Positions 1 to 6,814 of a stretch of DNA of 7,158 nucleotides are shown here, piece after piece. The stretch lies in contig DATLMR010000215.1 in NCBI GenBank assembly GCA_035537555.1, positions 1 to 7,158 of the forward strand, in the 5' to 3' direction. The notes beneath the pieces were generated by a model that made no database searches, was not told the origin of the DNA, and saw only the letters and a list, made by a program, of their open reading frames with translations. The DNA is from DATLMR01 sp035537555. GTDB lineage: Bacteria; Acidobacteriota; Blastocatellia; UBA7656. Both the position numbers and the translations under genes were made by a program. The first letter of the stretch is position 1. Each line of letters begins with the position of its first letter.

Positions 1-2202
1 GAGCACTATCTGATCGATGGAGAGGCCGTCTTCGCGGTTCTGTATTCTTATCGTGTGCGTGCCGGTCGTCGCAAAGTAGACGACCTGTCCGAATACGCCC
101 ACGCCCCATCCGTTATCCTGCCATCCCCATCCGCTCAATCCGCAGCCCGAGCAATCCTCCAGGTTGATACCGTCACCTCCGGCAGCGCCGATGCGCCAGA
201 CCGGAGCGCCCCCCTGATCGACGCTGTCAGAGAACTGCACCAGGACGGAATCGTTGCCGTAGAAATCGTTCTGCGCTTTGCCTCGAATCCATAATCGATA
301 GGCGCGGCCCGATTGCGCCTCGAACGTCATGTCGAAATACTGGCCTGGATTGGCAACCGCGTCCGCCACCTTCGGCCTGCCCGCGTCCGGAAGGTGCAGG
401 CGCGAGCCGCCCGCCGCGACCGGATCGGCCACCACGGTCCACCCTCCTACTTTCACCGGAGCTTCCGCCGCGTAGAGCACGACCTCGCCTTCCGTAGGAG
501 GCGGCGGAGGCGGCGTGTTCGCGTAAGTGAAGCCGCCCGCGAGCGTGCCGCTCAGGTTATTCGAGTTCTTGACTACAACATCGACCGCGCCTTCTGCATG
601 CGCGGGAGTCTTCGCGGTGATCGTGGTATTGCTTACGACCGTTATATTGGTCGCGGGCAAGCCCGCAAAGGTCACGGTCGCGCCCGCCGCGAAGTTCGTC
701 CCCGTGATCTCTACCGTCGTTCCTCCATTTATCGAGCCCGAGTTCGGCATGATGCCGGTGATAGTGGGAGGATTGGTCGGCGGCGGAGGGGTGCCGGCCG
801 TCGTGAAGCTCCAGACCGGGCCGCTCGCCGTCACGTTTGCCATTGTCTTGCCGACTATTCGCCAGTAATACGTCGTTCCGGGAAGCAGCGTCGGGAGCTG
901 ATAGGTTTCGTCGATCCCAGGATTGACCGCATCTATATGGACCGTATAGTCAGTCGTGACCAGAGGCGGGTTCGGGTTCGTGCCGAAGTAAACATCGTAT
1001 TTATGAGCATAGCGCCCGCCTTCCCATTTCAAGAGCATGTTGGTGGTCGGCTGCGCCGACGCGCCGTCGACCGGGGTCCGAATGATGGGAACGTCCGGAG
1101 GCAGGGGCGTAAAAGGCTCGTTCTCCGTCTCCGAGTTCCACTTCCTCTCGAAGTGATTGACGAACCAATCGAAGAACCACGTCTTGTGCGTGAAATAATT
1201 ATGCTCTTCCTGGGAATTTGAAGACGGCGATGTCCAGTTGGATGACCCGAAGATGGTCAGGCCCTGCCCGTAAAGCATCACAACCTTCTCGTGGTTGAGG
1301 CCGAGCCGCGACTGCTTGCGCCATTTGATCTCGATGCCCGCCGCATACAGACGGTCCACGTTCCACGAGACCCACAATCTATCCGGATTGCGATACTCGA
1401 ACGGCTCGGTCAGCAGGCGAACGGGGATGCCCCGGTTCTTGGCCGCGATCATCGCGTCGGTATGCCGCCGGTCCGTGATGCGGTACATGATTACGTCGAT
1501 CTTCTGCGCCTCCGCGTTATAGGCGGCAACGGCTCGGTTGGCGTACTCCTCGCCTCCCGACCTGGGCGGGAAGTCGAGTTCCGGGTCGATCGGGAAGACC
1601 GAGTACCTGCGCGTGAGAGGCCCGGTTATGTTGGCATAGGTGGCATACTGAGCCGTGTTGGTCCACAGGTCGTCGTACTTGGTCCTGAAGCTGTTGACGA
1701 TTGACGGATCTGAAGTAAAGTAGATGGCTTCGTCTACGTAGTTGGTGAAGGGCTGGGTCGGCGTGAAGAAGTGCGCCGAGTAATTCGCCCCGCTGAATTC
1801 GACGGTGTTCTGTCCGGCGAACAGCATCATCTTCCAGTGCAGTATGCCCCCGGCGACATTCTTGCGCATGGGGATGCCTGCCGCCGCAAGCTGATTCAGT
1901 ATCGCCTCGTTACCGGAGTAGGTCGGGTTCGCGCGCGGGTCGACAAGGATTCGGACTGGCACCCCGGCGTTGTGCCTCGCTATGATCTTGTTGGCGAAAG
2001 ATGTGTCCTGCATGAACCAGAAGGCCACGTCCAGCCCAACCGTCTCCTGATCGATGAGCCGCCATAGAGGCTCGCGGCAGTCCTCGAATGAGGTGTCACA
2101 CAATCGTTCCTGGGCGGATACAGGCTGCGATACGAGGAGGAGGAATCCCATCAGGAATGAAGTGAGGCAAGCAAATCTTTTCATTATTGTCGTTACTGTC
2201 AT
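1..2202 (-). CDS. Secreted PLD-superfamily protein with Fn3-like, TIG/IPT and carbohydrate-binding-like domains (C-terminus cut by window edge)
   Basis: The minus frame stays open for 734 codons from 2202 to the left edge, with no stop in the window. Residues 1-30 form a signal peptide (K8-R9, hydrophobic 10-28, VSA before Q31), so the product is exported. Two PLD-like halves follow: about 35-185 with H122xK124 and SGAN at 137-140, and about 205-355 with H304xK306 and GSSNWT at 319-324. The Asp of HxKx4D is missing in both (A129, Y311). Next come an Fn3-like domain (about 370-468, ending in VWSFTT), a proline linker, a TIG/IPT domain (about 478-561, PNSGSINGGTTVEITGTNF-like), a second proline linker (564-569), and a jelly-roll carbohydrate-binding-like region from about 573 with CSGCG at 684-688. 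Family knowledge suggests phosphodiester or phospholipid cleavage outside the cell; substrate unknown. The ATG at 2202 is preferred over the in-frame ATG at 2184 because AAGGA sits 9 nt before it. Confidence 0.88.
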   Translation of the reverse strand, partial: MTVTTIMKRFACLTSFLMGFLLLVSQPVSAQERLCDTSFEDCREPLWRLIDQETVGLDVAFWFMQDTSFANKIIARHNAGVPVRILVDPRANPTYSGNEAILNQLAAAGIPMRKNVAGGILHWKMMLFAGQNTVEFSGANYSAHFFTPTQPFTNYVDEAIYFTSDPSIVNSFRTKYDDLWTNTAQYATYANITGPLTRRYSVFPIDPELDFPPRSGGEEYANRAVAAYNAEAQKIDVIMYRITDRRHTDAMIAAKNRGIPVRLLTEPFEYRNPDRLWVSWNVDRLYAAGIEIKWRKQSRLGLNHEKVVMLYGQGLTIFGSSNWTSPSSNSQEEHNYFTHKTWFFDWFVNHFERKWNSETENEPFTPLPPDVPIIRTPVDGASAQPTTNMLLKWEGGRYAHKYDVYFGTNPNPPLVTTDYTVHIDAVNPGIDETYQLPTLLPGTTYYWRIVGKTMANVTASGPVWSFTTAGTPPPPTNPPTITGIMPNSGSINGGTTVEITGTNFAAGATVTFAGLPATNITVVSNTTITAKTPAHAEGAVDVVVKNSNNLSGTLAGGFTYANTPPPPPPTEGEVVLYAAEAPVKVGGWTVVADPVAAGGSRLHLPDAGRPKVADAVANPGQYFDMTFEAQSGRAYRLWIRGKAQNDFYGNDSVLVQFSDSVDQGGAPVWRIGAAGGDGINLEDCSGCGLSGWGWQDNGWGVGVFGQVVYFATTGTHTIRIQNREDGLSIDQIVL

Positions 2203-2211
2203 TGGTCTATA

Positions 2212-2216
2212 TCCTT
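2212..2216 (-). promoter_or_regulatory. Ribosome binding site deciding the PLD-like gene start
   Basis: On the minus strand AAGGA lies 9 nt upstream of the ATG at 2202. The alternative in-frame ATG at 2184 has no purine-rich stretch at the proper distance, so the longer form, with six extra residues before the signal-peptide lysine, is favoured. Both starts leave the signal peptide intact. Confidence 0.6.
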
Positions 2217-2299
2217 AAACCGTTCCATCTCTGAGTTATTCACTTCAGGCGCTTCTCGTGCCTATCACCATACATACGAAACTGGCCCCGATCGACACA

Positions 2300-2315
2300 T
2301 GCGACCCCTGTGCCA
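2300..2315 (-). promoter_or_regulatory. Candidate sigma-54 (-24/-12) promoter for the PLD-like gene
   Basis: Read on the minus strand the 16 bases are TGGCACAGGGGTCGCA. Set against the known sigma-54 consensus TGGCACR-N4-TTGCW, the only deviation is C for T at the second base of the -12 element, and the GG and GC doublets have the correct spacing. A start of transcription would fall near 2289-2291, giving an untranslated leader of about 88 nt before the ATG at 2202. The site is intergenic and faces the gene. If right, expression needs RpoN and an ATP-dependent activator, neither of which is encoded in the window. Confidence 0.6.
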
Positions 2316-2408
2316 GCGGTACAAAACCTTCAACTTATATGACGCGCTTGAGTAAACAATCTATTTACGGGTCTGACTAATATCCCGTTATTCTTTTGCG
2401 GCCTGCTA

Positions 2409-2441
2409 CAGGCTGTGAGTGAAAGCTGTCAGGCTCTGAGT
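2409..2441 (-). repeat. Pair of 12-bp direct repeats, possible activator sites
   Basis: On the plus strand CAGGCTGTGAGT (2409-2420) recurs as CAGGCTCTGAGT (2430-2441), 11 of 12 bases identical, with start-to-start spacing of 21 bp, close to two helical turns. The first copy is also the right arm of a small inverted repeat, GCCTG-CTA-CAGGC (2401-2413), and the second overlaps CTGAG...CTCAG (2436-2440 and 2451-2455). The cluster lies about 120-150 bp upstream of the predicted sigma-54 start, the usual range for enhancer-type activator sites. Function is inferred from position only. Confidence 0.35.
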
Positions 2442-2743
2442 CGCGCTGGGCTCAGGAAGAAGTTAAACATTTCTCGCGCGAGACTTGCGGAGATGAATCA
2501 ACTTTATACCAGATTCGTACAGCGCCAAAGAAATCCATACATTCACCTTTCCCTGTGACCGACTCCTTATTTTCACCAAGGTAGAGGCCTGAACCCGAAA
2601 TTTGCCTAAAAGGCGAGATAAGGGTCAATCGACCTCACACAGACTTCAATACGACGAATCGACTTTAAGTTTTAATAAAATGTGGGAAAGCCTTCTTTGT
2701 GGGGATCGCGCCCGAGGGCTTCCGGCAGTTGCCCGGGGTCGAG

Positions 2744-5611
2744 CTACCGGCCTTGAATCTTTTCGAGAGAGCACCTCAGGCGGTCGGCCAGCACGTCGGC
2801 GTGGCGGGTGATACAGGTTAGATGCTTGCCTGCAATAGGGTATACTTCGACCTCGCGCGCTACACGCCCCCAGCCCATACTCGGATCGCCGGCAGGCTCC
2901 GGGTCCGCTTCATCCGGCCAGAAGAGCGTTACCCGGCCTCCGTACTCTCCCGGCATATAAGTTTCCATCATCCTGTTATAGGTGTCGGTGATCTTCCTCC
3001 GGGAGAAGTCGCGCGGGCCGTCGCTTGTATCCGCGACCTGCTCGCCCGGCCCGAGCCTCGGCCCTTCGCGAGCCTGCGGCGTATTCGCCCCTGTCGTGCC
3101 CGAAGCGATGAGGCTGAGCCGCCTCTTCGCCTGCCTGCCGATGAAGCCGGCCTGTTCTCGAAATCCCGCGCGAGATATTTCAAGCAAGCGAGTCGAGTAG
3201 TATCTCGTCTTCTGCTCCACTGTCCGCGCCCGCCCGCGCAGTTTCAGGAACGTCTCCGCCTCTTCGGCAGGCCCGAGCGCCCGCATCCGACAGATCGTGC
3301 GGGAGAGGCTATCGAGGGTCCTGTACCTGGCGTTCGCCGCCGAAGCGTAGATCAGGACGAGAAGATCGACGGCTTCGCCCTGTGCCTCCAGCTTGCGGGC
3401 CATCTCGTAAGCCACGAGCGCGCCGTTGCAGAAGCCGCCCAGCAGATAAGGCCCTTTCGGCTGAAAGGCCCGCAGAGTCTCAAGGTGCAGGGCGGCCATC
3501 TCTTCGAACGTTCGAGGGATCGGGCTTCCGTCGGTGCCGTGCGGAGGCAGAGCGTAAAAGGGCTGCTCTTTGCCGAGAAGCCGCGCGATATTCATGCAGT
3601 AGAAGCCTCCCCCGTTGAAATCTCCGTGCAGGTAGATGAACGGGCGAAGATTGCCTCCGGCCTGAATCTCGACTATCGGCGATTGCAGAGCGCGGGCTTC
3701 CTGTTGCAGGAGCCGGCCGGCCAGGTACTCTACCGTCGCGCCTTTATGAAGCAGGTCCGGGGTGAGCTTTTTGCCGAAGGCCCGCTCGATCTCGTCCATC
3801 ATGCGGGCGGCGAGCAGCGAATGGCCTCCGAGGTCGAAGAAGCTGTCGCGCACGCCTATCGGGCGCGCGTCGAAAAGCCCCTCCCAAATCTGCACAAGCT
3901 GATGCTCCAGCGGATCGCGCGGCGCGAGGAATCCTCCCTGCGCCTGATCCGCCCAGTCGTTCGAGGTTTCGCCGGGAGCGGGCAGGGCATTGCGGTCGAC
4001 CTTGCCGTTCGGGGTCAGCGGCAGAGCCTCGAGCTCGATGAAAGCCGAAGGCACCATGTATTCGGGCAGCGTCTCTCCGGCGAATTCGCGCAACTGCCTC
4101 CACATCGCGCGAGGGCTCGCGAAGGCCCGGGCGGACTCGGGGACCAGGTAAGCCACCAGGCGGCTCTCTCCTCGCGCGTCCTCCCTGGCCGCGACCGCCG
4201 CTTCCCTGACGAGAGGATGGCGCGCAAGCAGGCTCTCGATCTCTCCGATTTCGATGCGAAAGCCGCGAACCTTAACCTGCTGGTCTATGCGCCCCAGGCA
4301 TTCGATCCGCCCGTCGGGCATGTAGCGCGCGAGGTCGCCCGTCCTGTAGAGCCGCGCGCCCGGCTCTTTGCCGAATGGGTCGGGGATGAACTTTTCAGAG
4401 GCGAGCTCGGCCCGGTTGAGATAGCCGCGCGCGACCCCGTCTCCGCCGATGTGGAGCTCGCCCGCCTCGCCCACCGGCACCGGGTTCATGGCTTCGTCGA
4501 GCAGGTAGATCTGCGTGTTGGCAATCGGGCGGCCGATGGATATTCTCTCGTCTTGCGGGCAGACCCTGTGAACGCTCGACCAGATAGTCGTCTCTGTCGG
4601 GCCGTAGAGGTTCCACAGCTCCGCCCCCCGGTCGAGCAGTTGCTCGGCCAGCTCGGGGCGCAAGGCCTCTCCGCCGCAAAAGATTCGCAGCCTCTTATCG
4701 CCCGCCCACCTGGCGGCGGCGAGCAGCCTCCAGGTCGCGGGCGTGGCCTGGAGGACCGTGGCTTTCGAGCGAGCCAGCTCCGCGATCAGGCGCCGTCCGT
4801 TAGACGCGACTTCCCGGCTCGCGAGCACGAGCCGCGCCCCCGTGGTGAGCGGCAGAAATATCTCGAGCGCCGCGATGTCGAAAGAGATCGTCGTGACCGA
4901 CAGTAAAACGTCTTCGGGCGCGAGGCCCGGCCGCTCGCGCATTGAGGTGAGGAAGTTGACCACCGCCCGATGGGAGACCTGCACCCCCTTCGGCTTCCCC
5001 GTGGATCCCGACGTGTAGATGACGTAGCAGAGATTTTCCGGAAAGGCGAGATTTTCGGGGTTGCTCGCGCTTTCATTCGAGATCGCATCCGAGTCCCTGT
5101 CGAGGCAGATGCTCCGCGTATCTTCGTTCGCGAGCGCGCCCGCGAGGCGATCTTCGGAGACGAGCGCCTTTATCCCCGCGTCTTCGAGCATGAAGCTCAG
5201 GCGATCTTTCGGGTATGAAGGATCGAGCGGCACGTAAGCGCCACCGGCTTTGAGTATGCCGAGCAGGCCGACGATCATATCGAGAGAGCGCTCGATGAAG
5301 AGCCCGACGCGCGCCTCCGGTCCGACGCCCATTCGCCGCAGGTAGTGAGCCAGCCGGTTAGCGCGCTCGTTCAGCTCCGCGTACGTCAACCGCCCGTCTT
5401 CGAAAACGGCGGCGACGCGGCCGGGACTCGTCTCGGCCAGGGCCTCGAACAGCTGGTGTATCAGGAGGCTTCGAGGATACTCCGTTCGCGTGTCGTTCCA
5501 CTCGGCGGGAACGACCGCCGGCCGGTCTTCTTTCAGCGCAGAGGCCGTCTCGACTACGGCGACGGTCCTTTTTACGGACGGTATCGAATTGAGCGTGCCG
5601 GCAATCTTCAT
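2744..5611 (-). CDS. Single-module NRPS (A-T-TE), predicted to activate glycine, with a Cys-type thioesterase
   Basis: The 955-residue protein adenylates an amino acid, loads it on its own carrier domain and releases it through a thioesterase. The adenylation domain spans about 45-545: core motifs YTSGSTGKPKG (199-209), FDIAALE (244-250), YGPTETT (336-342), YRTGD (422-426) and NGKVDR (535-540). Pocket residues by alignment to GrsA are D245 I246 L249 Q288 F311 G313 L335 I343 W344 K537, one change from the published glycine code DILQLGLIWK. The carrier domain (about 565-635) has LGGHS with phosphopantetheine Ser598. The thioesterase (about 655-950) has GFCNG with Cys728 as nucleophile, Tyr755 where Asp is expected, a long lid (about 760-885) and His930. 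There is no condensation domain, although residues 38-50 resemble a normal C-A linker. Its start overlaps the upstream stop (ATGA), with GGTGAG 9 nt before it. The product is not identified. Confidence 0.95.
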   Translation of the reverse strand: MKIAGTLNSIPSVKRTVAVVETASALKEDRPAVVPAEWNDTRTEYPRSLLIHQLFEALAETSPGRVAAVFEDGRLTYAELNERANRLAHYLRRMGVGPEARVGLFIERSLDMIVGLLGILKAGGAYVPLDPSYPKDRLSFMLEDAGIKALVSEDRLAGALANEDTRSICLDRDSDAISNESASNPENLAFPENLCYVIYTSGSTGKPKGVQVSHRAVVNFLTSMRERPGLAPEDVLLSVTTISFDIAALEIFLPLTTGARLVLASREVASNGRRLIAELARSKATVLQATPATWRLLAAARWAGDKRLRIFCGGEALRPELAEQLLDRGAELWNLYGPTETTIWSSVHRVCPQDERISIGRPIANTQIYLLDEAMNPVPVGEAGELHIGGDGVARGYLNRAELASEKFIPDPFGKEPGARLYRTGDLARYMPDGRIECLGRIDQQVKVRGFRIEIGEIESLLARHPLVREAAVAAREDARGESRLVAYLVPESARAFASPRAMWRQLREFAGETLPEYMVPSAFIELEALPLTPNGKVDRNALPAPGETSNDWADQAQGGFLAPRDPLEHQLVQIWEGLFDARPIGVRDSFFDLGGHSLLAARMMDEIERAFGKKLTPDLLHKGATVEYLAGRLLQQEARALQSPIVEIQAGGNLRPFIYLHGDFNGGGFYCMNIARLLGKEQPFYALPPHGTDGSPIPRTFEEMAALHLETLRAFQPKGPYLLGGFCNGALVAYEMARKLEAQGEAVDLLVLIYASAANARYRTLDSLSRTICRMRALGPAEEAETFLKLRGRARTVEQKTRYYSTRLLEISRAGFREQAGFIGRQAKRRLSLIASGTTGANTPQAREGPRLGPGEQVADTSDGPRDFSRRKITDTYNRMMETYMPGEYGGRVTLFWPDEADPEPAGDPSMGWGRVAREVEVYPIAGKHLTCITRHADVLADRLRCSLEKIQGR

Positions 5612-5626
5612 ATAGAAGTTCTCACC
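5608..5626 (-). promoter_or_regulatory. ATGA stop/start overlap and ribosome binding site of the NRPS gene
   Basis: On the minus strand the TGA ending the transferase gene (5610-5608) and the ATG of the NRPS gene (5611-5609) share four bases. GGTGAG (5626-5621) lies 9 nt before the ATG, inside the end of the transferase gene. The arrangement is typical of translational coupling and argues that the two proteins are made together. Confidence 0.75.
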
Positions 5627-6765
5627 GACGCAGGGTCGAGCTCAAGCACTTCGTAAAGTTCGCGCACGGCCCGGCACGTGGCCGTTCCAGGCTCATAGAA
5701 AAGCTCTGACGCGACCTGCTTCCGCGTGGCGGACCGGCTCGCGGGCTCAGATAGCTCGCGCTCGACCGCTTCGACGGCCTCGCAGGCGGTGCGCGCGCTC
5801 CTGGAAGCCGACGCGAGAAGCTCAACGTAGTCGGGGTGGATGTCGGTTTGCGCGATCAGCTCGGGCATTTCGATGCGGACGACGGGGCGGTCGAGCAAGA
5901 GGTACTCGAAGCCGACCGAGCTGTGATCCGTGATCAGCAGGTCGGCCGCGGCCATGTATGGGCACGCGTCGCTTCCGGTTGCGAACATGCCGCTACAGGA
6001 GCTTAGCATGGGCTCGAGGCGAGCGATCCAATCCACTCCGCCGGAGTGAACGAATTCCGGGTCACGCGAGCGATCGTGCAGCTTGACGATCACGCAGTAG
6101 CCGCGCTCCGTGAGCCGCGCGACCAGTTCTTCTCCCATCGCGTTGAGCGAAGAGTAAGGCGACCAGGTGGGCGCGTAGAGCACGGTCCGGCGCGCGGGGT
6201 CGAGCCCGAGCGCGGAGAGCACCGAGTCGCGTTCGAGGGAGCCGTCGAGGAGGCAGTCGAGCTTGGGCATGCCGACCAGGCGGGCGGCGCGGCTATCGGG
6301 ATCTATCGCGCCCGCGGCGATGAAATTTTTCATCCTCTTCCGGTTGATGAAGAAGAGGCGGTCCCACGCGCGCATGGAGCGATCCGGCCTGTCGTAAACG
6401 CGGCCGTACTTGCCCGCGACTCCGTGAAACATCTGGATGCGCGGGGTCCCGCGCGGGAGCATGGCCCAGAGCAAGTCGGCCGCGAGGTAGGCGTCGAACT
6501 TCATCGTCGCGGCCCGGCGCGGATTCAAGGACTCGGCTTCGGGTGCTTCGCGATATATCTCGTGCGTTCTCTCGGGGCTTTCGCTCGCCATGTAGTAGAA
6601 CTTTACGCGAGGGTCTTTCTCCATCGCCCTGTGGATGGGAGCCATAACCGCATAGTTCATAGGAGTGCGCGCGTTCAGGAGCACGGCCCGCGACTCGGGA
6701 TCGCGCCATCTCTGAAATCGCGTGTCCGCCCTCTGCGCCAGCTCAACTATGCGACCGAATCCCAT
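5608..6765 (-). CDS. CDP-glycerol glycerophosphotransferase (TagF/TagB-like) family protein
   Basis: A 385-residue cytoplasmic or membrane-peripheral transferase without a signal peptide or membrane span. Family members move glycerol phosphate, ribitol phosphate or a related alcohol phosphate from a CDP donor to a polyol or glycan acceptor in teichoic-acid and capsule-like polymers. Family marks in order: FHG with His114 (the WHG of TagF relatives), YAPTW at 197-201, KLHDRS with His230 at 228-233, and ITDHSSVGFEYLLLDRPVV at about 278-296, matching the TagF ITDxSS donor-site region; LFYEPGTAT at 355-363 matches the family C-terminus. It is about the length of the catalytic domain alone, without the N-terminal domain of Gram-positive TagF. 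It lies 47 bp after a nucleotidyltransferase that could make its CDP donor and overlaps the NRPS gene. Donor and acceptor cannot be read from the sequence. The ribosome binding site (AGAGAA region) is weak. Confidence 0.88.
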   Translation of the reverse strand: MGFGRIVELAQRADTRFQRWRDPESRAVLLNARTPMNYAVMAPIHRAMEKDPRVKFYYMASESPERTHEIYREAPEAESLNPRRAATMKFDAYLAADLLWAMLPRGTPRIQMFHGVAGKYGRVYDRPDRSMRAWDRLFFINRKRMKNFIAAGAIDPDSRAARLVGMPKLDCLLDGSLERDSVLSALGLDPARRTVLYAPTWSPYSSLNAMGEELVARLTERGYCVIVKLHDRSRDPEFVHSGGVDWIARLEPMLSSCSGMFATGSDACPYMAAADLLITDHSSVGFEYLLLDRPVVRIEMPELIAQTDIHPDYVELLASASRSARTACEAVEAVERELSEPASRSATRKQVASELFYEPGTATCRAVRELYEVLELDPASVRTSI

Positions 6766-6784
6766 AAGTTTTCTCTGAATATAA

Positions 6785-6814
6785 AGAGCAACAACCGATT
6801 AATCAATCGGCTCT
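6785..6814. repeat. Inverted repeat in the gap between nucleotidyltransferase and transferase genes
   Basis: CCGATT (6795-6800) and AATCGG (6805-6810) form a perfect six-base-pair dyad around AATC, and an outer AGAGC/GCTCT pair (6785-6789 and 6810-6814) flanks it, sharing one base with the inner stem. On the minus strand it starts at the upstream stop codon and is followed by TTTATATT. It could be a weak attenuator or terminator, an RNA processing stem, or a protein site; the stem is short and A/T-rich, so full termination is doubtful. Confidence 0.35.

Larger units (their letters stand above)
2203..2743. other. Intergenic region of 541 bp, no convincing gene
   Basis: The gap between the NRPS stop and the PLD-like gene is visibly richer in A and T than the flanking genes, as expected of non-coding regulatory DNA. 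It contains the ribosome binding site, the sigma-54 promoter candidate and the direct repeats listed separately. No tRNA, CRISPR repeat or transposon end is visible. Downstream of the NRPS stop there is only a four-base-pair stem (GCCC-TC-GGGC, about 2711-2720) with no following T-run, so no clear intrinsic terminator was found. One 28-codon minus-strand reading frame (2538 to 2452) has a plausible ribosome binding site but no recognisable content. Confidence 0.7.

Noticed and set aside
313..1221. A 302-codon plus-strand open frame
   Set aside because: Highly Arg-rich, no family features, and lies opposite the PLD-like protein whose Fn3, TIG and CBM regions read clearly.
2603..2613. Small GCCT-AAA-AGGC hairpin
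   Set aside because: Four base pairs with a short A/T tail; such stems are expected by chance in this length.
2705..2743. A terminator after the NRPS gene
   Set aside because: Only a four-base-pair GCCC/GGGC stem is present and no T-run follows it on the minus strand, so it does not meet the form of an intrinsic terminator.
2602..2811. A 69-codon plus-strand frame starting in the intergenic region
   Set aside because: It overlaps the end of the NRPS gene, has no good ribosome binding site and shows no recognisable sequence.
2822..4906. A 694-codon plus-strand open frame opposite the NRPS gene
   Set aside because: Its translation is rich in Arg, Ala and Pro without any recognisable domain, while the opposite strand carries a full set of NRPS motifs. 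Long antisense frames are common opposite high-GC genes.
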